The position numbers were made by a program, and so were the translations under genes. 64,000 bases of DNA from contig NZ_CP058215.1 of NCBI RefSeq assembly GCF_013388255.1, positions 1,674,001 through 1,738,000 on the forward strand. The letters run 5' to 3'. This stretch comes from Methanolobus zinderi. Its GTDB lineage: Archaea; Halobacteriota; Methanosarcinia; Methanosarcinales; Methanosarcinaceae. Under the pieces are notes generated by a model that was not told the origin of the DNA, searched no databases, and was given only the letters and a program-made list of their open reading frames with translations. Shown here in pieces: positions 43,634 through 55,176 of this stretch. Numbering within the stretch: the stretch's first letter is position 1; the number at the start of each line of letters is the position of its first letter.

Positions 43634-44929
43634 ATGGCATTCAAGTGGAAAAGAAGCGAAAGCGACATTGCACGGGTCGTACCAAAGAATAGGGTCAGCG
43701 GTTTTTTCAGAAAGGATATAATACTCTCACCCAACGAAAAAGCAGCCATGATCAAGAACGGTGAATTGCAGGAAACCGTAGACGAAGGAAAACTAAGAGT
43801 CGGAGGGCTGCTGAAACCAGGGAACATTGGTAAGGACGTTGATGTGGCACTCATGGATACATCTCCGAAGGACCTTCAATGGTCACTGTCCGAGCTCTGG
43901 ACCGCGGATAATCAGAAGGTAGCCTGCAGCGGACTTCTGCGATTCAGAATACAGGAAGCAAAGCGATTCTTCCAGATGCTGTATGCCTACACGGCTCCGA
44001 ACAGAAAAGGTGAGAGGATGCTTTCAGTGGAGGATATCTATGATCGCCTTGAAAGCGAAGCCATAACACTGGTACTTGAACCCGAGGTCCGCAAGGAGAG
44101 TGTCGAAAACCTCTACGGAAACAGAGATCTTCGCCTGAAACTGGAGAACGAGCTTGAGATGAGACTCAAATCAACCCTGTCACTCTGGGGACTTGAGACA
44201 CTTAAGTACACTGTTAAGTGGGATCTTGGATCATATGGAATTGTTATGCAGGCAACAAACGATTTCAACACTTCCGAAGAACTGTCCGAGCTGGACACAC
44301 TGGCAGTCGAAGGAGATGCTGAACGCAGGTCCCGTGAAGAAGTTGCGGAACTGCGTGCCGATAACGCAAGCATTGCCGCTCAGAGTGATTTTGAGCGAGG
44401 GCAGCAGCACAAGGATGTGACATCCCGGCTCGAGCTTGAAAGACTGCAGCATGAAGCGGACATGCGTGAGGCAAGGGAAGCGATCTCCCTCAAGGAAGAA
44501 CTCAAGCTTGCAAAGGCCAGGGGAATGAAAGCGGAGCTTGAAGTGGAACAAGATATGAAGGACCGCGAACACGGCCGTGATATGGAATACCTGAAAACCA
44601 TCACGGAAACCGGAGGAGCGGATGTGGCAAAGGTGGTCAGTGAAGGCCGCGAGTACGGGAAGATGTCAGCAGCACAACTGGAAGCCCTTGCGAAGGTCAG
44701 ACAGAGCGAGGCTATCGCAAAGGAAGACAAGGTCCGTTTTATGATGGATGTCGAGGACCGTGAGCGTGCTGACTCATACAGAAGACAGGAACTTGATGCC
44801 GCCCTGATGGGAGCTGCACATGACAAAATGTCACCCTCTGTCAGGAAATGTCCCGGTTGCGGTTCTACCGTACCTGCGGAAGCAGGTTTCTGTGGCCAGT
44901 GTGGAAGAAAGCTGTCGGAAAATCAATGA
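43634..44929 (+). CDS. SPFH/band-7-like protein with coiled coil and C-terminal zinc ribbon
   Basis: 431 residues from ATG 43634, five nt after AAAGGTGG; a GTG at 43625 inside that SD is disfavoured. Residues about 20-215 have the SPFH layout (FRKDIILSPNEKAAMIKNGELQ; VACSGLLRFRIQEAKRFFQML; LEMRLKSTLSLWGLE). A long charged coiled coil (about 220-400) includes RSREEVAELRADNASIA and RLQHEADMREAREAIS. It ends with a double zinc knuckle CPGC ... CGQC. No membrane helix, as in the YdjI-type SPFH group. In Bacillus the SPFH protein YdjI works with a PspA/ESCRT-III-family partner, which the divergent Snf7-like gene parallels. Confidence 0.75.
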   Translation: MAFKWKRSESDIARVVPKNRVSGFFRKDIILSPNEKAAMIKNGELQETVDEGKLRVGGLLKPGNIGKDVDVALMDTSPKDLQWSLSELWTADNQKVACSGLLRFRIQEAKRFFQMLYAYTAPNRKGERMLSVEDIYDRLESEAITLVLEPEVRKESVENLYGNRDLRLKLENELEMRLKSTLSLWGLETLKYTVKWDLGSYGIVMQATNDFNTSEELSELDTLAVEGDAERRSREEVAELRADNASIAAQSDFERGQQHKDVTSRLELERLQHEADMREAREAISLKEELKLAKARGMKAELEVEQDMKDREHGRDMEYLKTITETGGADVAKVVSEGREYGKMSAAQLEALAKVRQSEAIAKEDKVRFMMDVEDRERADSYRRQELDAALMGAAHDKMSPSVRKCPGCGSTVPAEAGFCGQCGRKLSENQ

Positions 44930-44968
44930 TTCCCACAACTTTTGTTTTAGTTAATTCCTTACCCGAAA

Positions 44969-44978
44969 TTATATAAAA
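44969..44978 (+). promoter_or_regulatory. TATA box before the zinc-ribbon membrane protein gene
   Basis: TTATATAAAA about 45 bp upstream of the ATG at 45018, predicting a leader of about 20 nt with GGGTGG as ribosome binding site. The gene may thus be transcribed on its own as well as with the SPFH gene. Confidence 0.5.
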
Positions 44979-45017
44979 ACAAAGTACATACTGTTTTAAA
45001 AAACAAATGGGTGGCAA

Positions 45018-46514
45018 ATGAAATCAAAACATATACGACACTCACTCATATTCTTCCTTATCATATCTTTTTTAATTCCGACTGCTGCGGGCTCTTCTGT
45101 TGAAGAGTACGACATACCGTTGATGGAAGGCGAGTTTGCTGACCTGGGTTACGGCTACTATCTCAATGTGCCTGAGGTGGATACATATAGTGAGACCACG
45201 AGACTGACAATAACCTATTACGGAACCGTTCTCTCGGACGACTACTACATTGTGGGAGACGATTTCTACTATGAGGATAATGCCCTCCTGCTTGAGTTCC
45301 GCATACGTGATATCTACACAGTTGATTATACCGATTATGTCCTGTTATCCGATGTCTATCTCTACACTTATGATTATTCCACAGACACAAGAACAACAGC
45401 AGAAACCAGAGATACCAGTACCGATTACTATTACGATGACACTTATTCAGACAGTTCAGACGAAGATGCATTCCTTGGTTTGCTTACCCTGGTGATAATT
45501 ATCCTGATCCCTATATTCATAATCAGGAAAGCCGGTAAGAAAAGGAAACAGAAAAAAGCTGCAAAGGCTGCAGGACAGGCAGGATCCTTTACCGCAGCAC
45601 AACAGACCAGCAGTGCTTCACCCAAAAAACAGGCTCCCGTTTCTTCAGGAACAAAGGATGTCGTGATCAAATCTGCAGTCCAGTACAAAGGTGCAAGCAT
45701 CCTCTATAAGATAAAGGTCGAGAACCCATCACAGGAACCTGTCGGCGATATCCGGGTGACTCTCTTCGTGCCAGACGTATTCAGACTGAAGGAAGGGGAT
45801 AAGACCATATCCATGCTCCAGCCCGGAGAGGGTAAGACGGTCACCTTCCATATACGTCCCACCGGAGAATGTGGCAATTGCATCATCTCAGGAAGTATAC
45901 GCTACTATGATTACAGCAAGAAGAAGCATATCCAGCTGGACCTCTCCGATAAAATGGTCGATATAGTGTGTCCGGTCCTCAGGACGGTGGAGACCGACGA
46001 ATACACATGGAGAGAAGATGTCAGTGATATGCTGATCGCCGAGGAAGATACCAGGGACCTGGATATACCTGCGGAGAATCTCTTTGACATGAGCACACGC
46101 ATTCTCAAGGACATGAATCTCTATATGATCCCGGCAGAGGTCACATCCACACAACAACTTTTCACAGGTGTTGCACGTTTCTATGCCGAAGGTGTTTCCG
46201 GATTGAGATACGCAGCTTATGTGGAAGTCGTTGGTAAGCGTAAATCCCGCCTCATCATAAAGGCATGGGCTGAAAAGGAGGAGGCTCTCACCGGATTCTA
46301 CCATAAGATCCTTGAGGAGATCGAGAAACGTACGGATGTTAAGCTGTTCGTTGATGACTCGGTGACAAACTACAATATCAACAATACCACAATATCCGAC
46401 AGCGTAATACAGCGATCGAACATCGGCAACGGAAAGAACAGGTGTCCGAACTGCGGACATGAAACAAAAGCCGGTGAGAAATTCTGCATGAACTGCGGTG
46501 AAAAGCTTGAATGA
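45018..46514 (+). CDS. membrane protein: Tyr/Asp-rich ectodomain, Ig-like domain, zinc ribbon
   Basis: 498 residues. Signal peptide (about 1-26), an extracytoplasmic Tyr/Asp/Thr-rich domain (about 27-150), a membrane helix FLGLLTLVIIILIPIFII (about 153-170), basic stop-transfer RKAGKKRKQKKAAKAA, then a cytosolic Ig/CARDB-like domain (about 212-315; YKIKVENPSQEPVGDIRVTLFV). A roadblock-like alpha/beta domain follows (about 345-460), then the short NNTTISDSVIQRSNIG motif and a zinc ribbon CPNC ... CMNC at the end. The ribbon resembles that of the upstream SPFH protein. Likely the membrane sensor or anchor of the ESCRT-like locus (inference). Confidence 0.75.
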   Translation: MKSKHIRHSLIFFLIISFLIPTAAGSSVEEYDIPLMEGEFADLGYGYYLNVPEVDTYSETTRLTITYYGTVLSDDYYIVGDDFYYEDNALLLEFRIRDIYTVDYTDYVLLSDVYLYTYDYSTDTRTTAETRDTSTDYYYDDTYSDSSDEDAFLGLLTLVIIILIPIFIIRKAGKKRKQKKAAKAAGQAGSFTAAQQTSSASPKKQAPVSSGTKDVVIKSAVQYKGASILYKIKVENPSQEPVGDIRVTLFVPDVFRLKEGDKTISMLQPGEGKTVTFHIRPTGECGNCIISGSIRYYDYSKKKHIQLDLSDKMVDIVCPVLRTVETDEYTWREDVSDMLIAEEDTRDLDIPAENLFDMSTRILKDMNLYMIPAEVTSTQQLFTGVARFYAEGVSGLRYAAYVEVVGKRKSRLIIKAWAEKEEALTGFYHKILEEIEKRTDVKLFVDDSVTNYNINNTTISDSVIQRSNIGNGKNRCPNCGHETKAGEKFCMNCGEKLE

Positions 46515-46812
46515 AAGAATGAATTATAGTTTTTCACCTATTACTTCTTTTTTTGCTGTTTATGGATTGTAGAAAATTACTTATATCCAAAAAGCATAGG
46601 AATTGTCGTTATGTTCAATAAAACATAACACTCCAAACATTGCTACTCGAAATGTGCCATGGATGGAAGAACATGGCACATTCCATTCTTGTTTTAGGGT
46701 CAGGAAACTATTCTACAACACTACCTATTTAGTTCTGAGATATTTCGAACCCCGAAATTACCATTTAATAAAGATAGAAGCTTATAGCAGAATGCATATT
46801 CATGTTTTGAAA

Positions 46813-47673
46813 ATGCATCCTGTAAACAAAAAGGTAAAGGGTCTGATACAATTATCAAGAGTTGAACTTCCATTCTCCGCCGGAGTATGTGTGGTAATGG
46901 GACAGATTTTAGCCCTGGGCAGTTTTGCATCTATTTCAGAAAGCATACTTGCTTTTATGTCAGTGTTTTTAATTTCAGCCTCAATACTGGTGCTAAATGA
47001 CTATTTTGATGTTGAGACAGACAGGATCAATGCACCCCACCGGCCAATTCCTTCAAAACTTGTTACTCCGTCAGAAGCACTGATATTCTCATTGTTCCTC
47101 ATGACCCTTGGCCTTATCTTTAGTTACCTGATAAGTCTCTTTGCTCTCTTGTTTGTGATCATCCTGACAATAATCGGGTTTCTATATAACAGGAGATACA
47201 AAAGGAGCGGTTTGCCCGGAAACATAATGGTAAGCCTTTCAGTAGGGATGACATTTGTTTATGGCGGCGCGTCCGTCGGATTACCATTCAACAATATCGT
47301 CTGGTTTTTTGCTTTGATTGCCGCATTAATAGACCTGGGAGAAGAAATTGCCGCTGATGCCATGGATATTCAGGGAGATAGTCTAATAGATTCAAATTCC
47401 CTGGCCATTAAATATGGAAAGGATTTTGCTCTTCGGATAAGTAGCTACATATTCCTTTCTGTTGTTCTCCTGACATCGGTTCCATTTATAATGGACTGGT
47501 TGGCCCCTGTTTATCTGATACCTATCGCAATAATGGATATCTCGATCATTTATCCATTGTCGGGATTATTGAAATCTGATGAAAAGGAAGCAAGGAAATA
47601 TATTCGATGGATCTACCTGGGTGCAACTCTTGGAGTACTTGTCTTTATATTGATCAGACTTATTGAAAACTGA
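46813..47673 (+). CDS. UbiA-family prenyltransferase, DGGGP-synthase-like
   Basis: 286 residues from MHPVNKKVKGLIQLSRVE; ATG 46792 or the 356-residue maximal frame from 46603 are alternatives, but the first 60 codons of the latter lack a UbiA match. About eight or nine membrane helices. The first Asp-rich motif is LNDYFDVETDRINAPHRPIP and the second DLGEEIAADAMDIQGD; both are intact. In archaea the close family makes digeranylgeranylglyceryl phosphate for ether lipids, though menaquinone and other acceptors occur. No isoprenoid genes adjoin, so the acceptor is open. The 277-bp gap 46515-46791 before it contains a T-rich stretch ending the previous unit and nothing else clear. Confidence 0.82.
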   Translation: MHPVNKKVKGLIQLSRVELPFSAGVCVVMGQILALGSFASISESILAFMSVFLISASILVLNDYFDVETDRINAPHRPIPSKLVTPSEALIFSLFLMTLGLIFSYLISLFALLFVIILTIIGFLYNRRYKRSGLPGNIMVSLSVGMTFVYGGASVGLPFNNIVWFFALIAALIDLGEEIAADAMDIQGDSLIDSNSLAIKYGKDFALRISSYIFLSVVLLTSVPFIMDWLAPVYLIPIAIMDISIIYPLSGLLKSDEKEARKYIRWIYLGATLGVLVFILIRLIEN

Positions 47674-47709
47674 GAAATATTGGGAACAAAAAAAAGAGAT
47701 AGAAGCTAC

Positions 47710-48117
47710 TTAGAGTAACTTCTTACCGGCATCAGGTCCGCTCTTGCACTCAAAGACGTCTGTGATCTTCATTTTAACAAGGAGTCTTGCAGGGAAGCGG
47801 TCGCTCTTTGCTTTTACCATCTTGCGCATGGCATCATATTCCTCACCGCGGTCGATGATCTTGATATCACCCTTGATCTGGAAGCAACCGTTGATCTCAG
47901 GTCCCCAGACATAGATGGCGCCCTTTGGATTTGCCCTGAGGTTATCCATTGTCTTGAGGAAGAAATTGTCGACTATCCAGATGGTCTCATCATCTTCCTG
48001 AAGGAAGCACATACCAATAGGAATAACGTTGGGTACACCGTCCTTTGAAGCGGTAGCGAACGGGAATATCTTCATCTTTGCAAATTCTTCTTTCATCTCA
48101 TCAGTTAATTTTACCAT
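47710..48117 (-). CDS. pyridoxamine 5'-phosphate oxidase-like FMN-binding protein
   Basis: 135 residues from MVKLTDEMKEEFAKMK; GGAGAGGTGA precedes this ATG, so the seven extra upstream codons are discounted. Split-barrel FMN fold: IFPFATASKDGVPNVIPIG, WIVDNFFLKTMDNLRANPKGAIYVWG (cited by FLKTMDNLRANPKG), CFQIKGDIKIIDRG. Archaeal members of this group are flavin-binding oxidoreductases of unknown substrate; it should not be called PdxH, as it is short and lacks that enzyme's PNP-binding C-terminus, despite being near pdxST. Confidence 0.82.
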   Translation of the reverse strand: MVKLTDEMKEEFAKMKIFPFATASKDGVPNVIPIGMCFLQEDDETIWIVDNFFLKTMDNLRANPKGAIYVWGPEINGCFQIKGDIKIIDRGEEYDAMRKMVKAKSDRFPARLLVKMKITDVFECKSGPDAGKKLL

Positions 48118-48248
48118 TGATTCACCTCTCCGTATCAAAATAAAAGTACAGTAAATCTACACAGCGATGAAGTTTATACTTTTTCATCAGTGCTGTTTTG
48201 GTTTTAAAATCAGTGAAAAGAGAAAATAAAGTAAGTTGAAAACAATAC

Positions 48249-48842
48249 TCAGAAAAGTTTATCCAGGAAATACTGATGAATCCTTGAATCAAGTGTCAGT
48301 TCCGGATGGAAAGCAAGTGCCAGGACATTTTCCTGTTCCGCAGCAACGATCATATCATCGATTTTTGCCAGAACTGTGACATCATCTCCACAATCCACGA
48401 TTCCGGGTGCCCTGATGAATACCGCGTTGTACGGACTATCAAGGAACGGAAGTTCAAGTTCTGTCTCGAAGGAATCAAACTGTCTTCCAAAGGCGTTTCT
48501 GTTGACCTTTGTATCCATGAGTCCAAGTAGATGCTGATGTGTTCTTTCAACCTGTTCGTCGCCCTCTTTTGCAAGAAGGATCAGACCTGCACAGGTTCCC
48601 ATTATGGGTTTGCCGGCATCGTTCATTTCCTGTATCTCATCTGAAATACCCTCACGTATCAGCAGTTTTCCAAGGGTAGTACTTTCCCCGCCTGGAAGGA
48701 CGAGTGCATCACATTCGGGAACAATACCCCTGTGTTTTATCGCCACTATCTCGGCCTCATTTCCGCGCTCATCAAGAGCCCGCTCGAGGGCCTCTACGTG
48801 TTCGGAAACATCACCCTGAATAGCAATAACACCTATGCGCAT
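48249..48842 (-). CDS. pdxT: pyridoxal 5'-phosphate synthase glutaminase subunit
   Basis: 197 residues from MRIGVIAIQGDVSEHVEAL. It releases ammonia from glutamine for PdxS. Triad: nucleophile Cys in GTCAGLILLA (about 77-80) and His/Glu in FHPELTLDSRIHQYF near the C-terminus; LPGGESTTLGKLL is the glutamine-binding loop. An upstream ATG (48851) would add three residues. It follows pdxS by 55 bp on the minus strand, the usual order. Confidence 0.95.
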   Translation of the reverse strand: MRIGVIAIQGDVSEHVEALERALDERGNEAEIVAIKHRGIVPECDALVLPGGESTTLGKLLIREGISDEIQEMNDAGKPIMGTCAGLILLAKEGDEQVERTHQHLLGLMDTKVNRNAFGRQFDSFETELELPFLDSPYNAVFIRAPGIVDCGDDVTVLAKIDDMIVAAEQENVLALAFHPELTLDSRIHQYFLDKLF

Positions 48843-48897
48843 AAATATCACGTATTAGCACGTTTTAAAAGAAAAAAGAAGGGATGGAATAGTTAAG

Positions 48898-49794
48898 TTA
48901 CCATCCGCGCGTCTGCAGAGCCTGCTCCTGTGGAATGGTATCGACACTGATACCTTTCATACCTGAGCCTATGCCCTTTGAGATCTTGGCAAGGATCTCG
49001 GGATTATCGTAATTGTTCACGGCCTCGACGATTGCCACAGCCATCTTTTCCGGATTCTCTGCCTTGAAGATACCGGAGCCTACGAAGACACCGTCTGCAC
49101 CAAGGCGCATCATAAGAGCTGCATCAGCAGGAGTTGCCACACCGCCGGCAGCGAAGTTGACCACAGGAAGTCTCTGGAGATTTGCAGTCTCGACCACAAG
49201 CTCGATCGGAGCCTCGATCGCACGTGCAACACCTATAAGCTCTTCCCGGCTCATACCTTTAAGTGTACGGACCTCGCCCATGATCTGTTTCATGTGCTTT
49301 ACGGCCTCGCTCACATCACCGGTTCCGGCCTCGCCCTTTGTGCGTATCATGGCTGCACCTTCGTTAATCCTGCGCAGTGCTTCACCAAGGTTCCTTGCAC
49401 CACATACGAACGGGACTGTGAAGTCTGTCTTGTCTATATGATATTTGTTGTCAGCAGGTGTGAGCACTTCGGACTCATCCACCATATCAACACCAAGCGA
49501 CTGCAATATCTCGGCTTCCACAAAGTGTCCGATACGGGCCTTTGCCATTACAGGGATGGTGACAGTATCTATGATCTCGGAAACGATCTGGGGGTCGGCC
49601 ATCCTTGCAACACCTCCGGCTTTCCTTATATCGGCTGGCACAGCCTGAAGTGCCATAACAGCAACAGCTCCTGCTTCTTCTGCGATATGTGCCTGTTCGG
49701 GGGTTGTTACATCCATGATAACACCGCCCTTCTGCATCTTTGCAAAACCGCGCTTTATGAGTTCGGTACCATGTCTCAATTTTTCGAGTTCCAT
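48898..49794 (-). CDS. pdxS: pyridoxal 5'-phosphate synthase PdxS subunit
   Basis: 298 residues. It makes PLP from ribose 5-phosphate, glyceraldehyde 3-phosphate and ammonia from PdxT. The (beta/alpha)8 signatures are intact: [20 protein letters not shown] (about 23-42), catalytic Lys in [18 protein letters not shown], second Lys in [11 protein letters not shown], phosphate loop [27 protein letters not shown] (cited by [20 protein letters not shown]). Full length. Its promoter lies in the 91-bp gap after gyrA. Confidence 0.97.
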   Translation of the reverse strand: MELEKLRHGTELIKRGFAKMQKGGVIMDVTTPEQAHIAEEAGAVAVMALQAVPADIRKAGGVARMADPQIVSEIIDTVTIPVMAKARIGHFVEAEILQSLGVDMVDESEVLTPADNKYHIDKTDFTVPFVCGARNLGEALRRINEGAAMIRTKGEAGTGDVSEAVKHMKQIMGEVRTLKGMSREELIGVARAIEAPIELVVETANLQRLPVVNFAAGGVATPADAALMMRLGADGVFVGSGIFKAENPEKMAVAIVEAVNNYDNPEILAKISKGIGSGMKGISVDTIPQEQALQTRGW

Positions 49795-49885
49795 AATATC
49801 ATCCTGATAATTGTTAGTAATAAATTCGAATTAACCTTCCAGATTGTAGACTATTAAATAAGGTTAATGGTTAAAAGCATTTACA

Positions 49886-52399
49886 TCATTCCTCATCCAG
49901 TCTTATCCTTGCTACTCCTACCACTTTGTCGTCGGTACGTACATTCATTATCTTGACACCCTGGGTATTGCGACCCTGGATACGTATATCCTTGACAGGA
50001 ATACGGATAATTATACCTTCTGAACTGGTCAGCATTACCTCGTCATCGTCCTTTACAGACTTGACATTGATAACAGGACCGTTACGCAGACTTGTCACAA
50101 TGGTAATTACGCCACGTCCGCCCCTGCGCATGGTTCGGTATTCTTCGAAGAGAGTCCTCTTACCAAAACCGTTCTCTGTTATCGTAAGAAGTGCCGCTTC
50201 ATTATCCACGATATCCAGACTGACAACCGAATCATCGGCCTCGAGTTTCATTCCCCGGACACCACGGGCGGCCCTGCCCATGGAACGTACATCCTCTTCG
50301 GAGAACCTGATAGCCTTACCATGACTTGAAACCATAACAAGTTCCCTGGAGCCGTCGGTAAGTGCAACATTCAAAAGCGCGTCATCCTCATCAAGTTTCA
50401 TTGCAATGATGCCGCCCTTTCTCGGATTACTGAAGTCAGAGAGCTGGCTCTTCTTAACGGTACCCTTGCGGGTTGCCATGAAGAGATAGTTATCCTCAAC
50501 GAATTCACTGACAGGTATCATGGCTGTAACCACTTCACCTTCACCAAGTTCCAGAAGATTGACAATGGCCTTTCCACGAGACTGCCTGCTTCCTTCGGGG
50601 ATTCCGTATACTTTCTGCCAGTGTACCCTTCCCTGATTGGTAAAGAACAGGATATAATCATGCGTTGATGCCACAAAGATATCAGTGACAAAATCCTCAT
50701 CCTTGATATCCATGCCGATAATTCCCTTACCGCCTCTGCGCTGCTTGGAATAAGTATCCAGGAGAAGACGCTTAATGTAACCGCTATTGGTAATGGTCAC
50801 AACCACTTCCTCATCAGGGATCAGATCCTCATCTTCCAGCTCTTCAACGGTTCCGTTTATGGAGGTTCGCCTCTCATCACCAAAGCGTTCCTTCAGATCC
50901 TTGAGTTCAGACACAATGATTTCATATTTCCTTTCATCGCTTGCGAGGATCTCATTCAGTTCTGCAATGAGCTTGATGAGTTCGTTGTACTCGTCCTCGA
51001 TCTTCTGCCTTTCAAGACCCGTCAGCTTTTGCAGGCGCATATCAAGAATTGCACGTGCCTGCACCTCATCAAGACCGAAGTTCTCGATAAGCCCGCTCCT
51101 TGCGGTTTCGACATCCTTTGAGGACCTGATAAGAGAGATAACCTCATCCAGATGATCCAGAGCGATCTTCAGACCCCTCAGGATATGTGCCCTGTCCTCA
51201 GCCTTCTTTAGCTGGTACCGGGTACGCTTCTGGATAACGTCTATACGGTGATCGAGATATATGCGCAGCATTTCCTTCAGACTCAGTTCTCTCGGGACAT
51301 CATCCACAAGAGCAAGATTGATGATACCAAAGGTCGTCTGCATCTGTGTGTGTTTGTAAAGCTGGTTGAGCACAACATTGGGATTTGTGCTGCGGGTAAG
51401 TTCCACAACTACACGAATACCTTCACGGTCGGATTCATCACGCAGGTCGGATACTCCTACGATCTTCTTATCCCGCACCAGTGAAGCTATATCCTCTATG
51501 AGTTTTGATTTGTTTACCTGATAAGGTATCTCGGTGACAATGATAGCATACTTGTCCTTTTTGATCTCATCGATCTCGGCCACTGCCCGAAGCTGTATAC
51601 GTCCCCTTCCGGTCTCATAAGCACTTTTTATACCCTGTTTTCCAAGTATAGTGGCACCTGTTGGGAAATCCGGTCCCTTGACGACCTGCATGAGTTCGGA
51701 AATCGTTACATCGGGATTGTCAATGATCATCAGTGTGGCATCGATAACCTCAGTGAGATTATGGGGTGCCATATTGGTTGCCATACCAACCGCAATACCG
51801 GTCGAACCATTGATAAGCAGGTTGGGCAACTTCGCAGGAAGAACAACCGGCTCTTCAAGAGAACCATCATAGTTGGGCCTGGTGGCAACCGTTTCCTTAT
51901 CAATGTCAATGAGCATCTCGTCCGCGATCTTATCCATACGTGCTTCAGTGTAACGCATGGCTGCTGCGGAATCACCGTCAATGGATCCGAAGTTACCCTG
52001 ACCGTCAATTAGCGGATAGCGCAGGGAGAACTCCTGGACCATTCTCACAAGTGAATCATAAACTGCAGTATCACCGTGAGGGTGGTATTTACCGAGCACA
52101 TCTCCCACTACACGGGCAGACTTCTTGTAAGCCTTGTCGTGGGTAATGCCGGCCTCTTTCATTGCATAGAGAATTCTACGGTGAACAGGTTTGAGACCAT
52201 CCTTTGCATCCGGCAGTGCACGGCTTACAATGACACTCATTGCATAGTCCATGAATGAGTTCTTCATCTCATCTTCAATAAGCACAGGAAGGATCTTCTC
52301 TCCCGTATCCGTGGGCTGGATGTCTAAAGGAACCGTGTCTTCCGGCTCGTCAGGTGAACCTGCATCCTGTACATTTTCGTTATCGATATTATCTGCCAT
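49886..52399 (-). CDS. gyrA: DNA gyrase subunit A
   Basis: 837 residues. Breakage-reunion domain with catalytic Tyr in [10 protein letters not shown], winged-helix region [17 protein letters not shown], and six-bladed C-terminal wrapping domain. The GyrA box QRRGGKG (in [14 protein letters not shown], about 549-560) identifies gyrase rather than topoisomerase IV. Introduces negative supercoils with GyrB. Gyrase in Methanosarcinales is of bacterial origin. Starts 11 bp after gyrB with GAGGTGAGG as ribosome binding site. No intein. Confidence 0.96.
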   Translation of the reverse strand: MADNIDNENVQDAGSPDEPEDTVPLDIQPTDTGEKILPVLIEDEMKNSFMDYAMSVIVSRALPDAKDGLKPVHRRILYAMKEAGITHDKAYKKSARVVGDVLGKYHPHGDTAVYDSLVRMVQEFSLRYPLIDGQGNFGSIDGDSAAAMRYTEARMDKIADEMLIDIDKETVATRPNYDGSLEEPVVLPAKLPNLLINGSTGIAVGMATNMAPHNLTEVIDATLMIIDNPDVTISELMQVVKGPDFPTGATILGKQGIKSAYETGRGRIQLRAVAEIDEIKKDKYAIIVTEIPYQVNKSKLIEDIASLVRDKKIVGVSDLRDESDREGIRVVVELTRSTNPNVVLNQLYKHTQMQTTFGIINLALVDDVPRELSLKEMLRIYLDHRIDVIQKRTRYQLKKAEDRAHILRGLKIALDHLDEVISLIRSSKDVETARSGLIENFGLDEVQARAILDMRLQKLTGLERQKIEDEYNELIKLIAELNEILASDERKYEIIVSELKDLKERFGDERRTSINGTVEELEDEDLIPDEEVVVTITNSGYIKRLLLDTYSKQRRGGKGIIGMDIKDEDFVTDIFVASTHDYILFFTNQGRVHWQKVYGIPEGSRQSRGKAIVNLLELGEGEVVTAMIPVSEFVEDNYLFMATRKGTVKKSQLSDFSNPRKGGIIAMKLDEDDALLNVALTDGSRELVMVSSHGKAIRFSEEDVRSMGRAARGVRGMKLEADDSVVSLDIVDNEAALLTITENGFGKRTLFEEYRTMRRGGRGVITIVTSLRNGPVINVKSVKDDDEVMLTSSEGIIIRIPVKDIRIQGRNTQGVKIMNVRTDDKVVGVARIRLDEE

Positions 52400-52410
52400 T
52401 TTTCCTCACC

Positions 52411-54690
<2,280 letters not shown>

Positions 54691-55176
54691 TTGAGAATTA
54701 CTTTGAACATTACCAATGAAAATAAAACAATTATAGCAGCTATCCTGATGTTTACTTTTTTAGTGTTTGCTCTTTTTGCAGGTCAGCTTCTCTGGGGCAT
54801 AACAGCTGCTTTGATAGTCATCTCACTTCTTATATTCAGCAGATTTTATTCTGATAAACCAGGAACAGAAGATCAGGCATGTGAAGAGTTTAGTGCCTGT
54901 GTACTCACAAATTCGAGTATATACAAAGTACCTACTATCTTTGTTGGGATACCGATTCTTATCGTATTCGGGGAACTGGGAAGTAAATATGAAAGTGTGT
55001 TCTTGGCAGAATATGAAGGAAGAGAGGTTACAATCATATACCCGGGGATTTGTTCTGTAATGAAAGATGACAGAGTAAAGGTAGCAGGAAAAGTGATAGA
55101 CGGAAAGAAGGCAGGAATCAACGGAAAGTGTCTGAAAGCGTTCAGTGTAGAGAATAAGAGGTCTGAAAATGCATAA
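54691..55176 (+). CDS. hypothetical membrane protein
   Basis: 161 residues from TTG 54691; ATG 54748 would give a shorter form. Two helices near the N-terminus (TIIAAILMFTFLVFALFAGQLLWGITAALIVISLLIF, about 12-50), then possibly a third at VPTIFVGIPILIVFG (about 79-93), and a C-terminal beta domain (FLAEYEGREVTII; DDRVKVAGKVIDGKK) like a small OB fold. The predicted transcription start is at or near the start codon. It overlaps the next membrane protein by 8 bp, so the two are probably a functional pair. No family recognised. Confidence 0.65.
   Translation: MRITLNITNENKTIIAAILMFTFLVFALFAGQLLWGITAALIVISLLIFSRFYSDKPGTEDQACEEFSACVLTNSSIYKVPTIFVGIPILIVFGELGSKYESVFLAEYEGREVTIIYPGICSVMKDDRVKVAGKVIDGKKAGINGKCLKAFSVENKRSENA

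Noticed and set aside
46603-46791. Extended N-terminus of the UbiA prenyltransferase
   Set aside because: The added 63 residues are not membrane-like or UbiA-like and start without SD; the region looks like promoter DNA.
47710-48117. PdxH (pyridoxamine phosphate oxidase) to go with pdxST
   Set aside because: Too short and lacking the PdxH C-terminal substrate motif; organisms with PdxST make PLP directly, so only a family-level name is justified.
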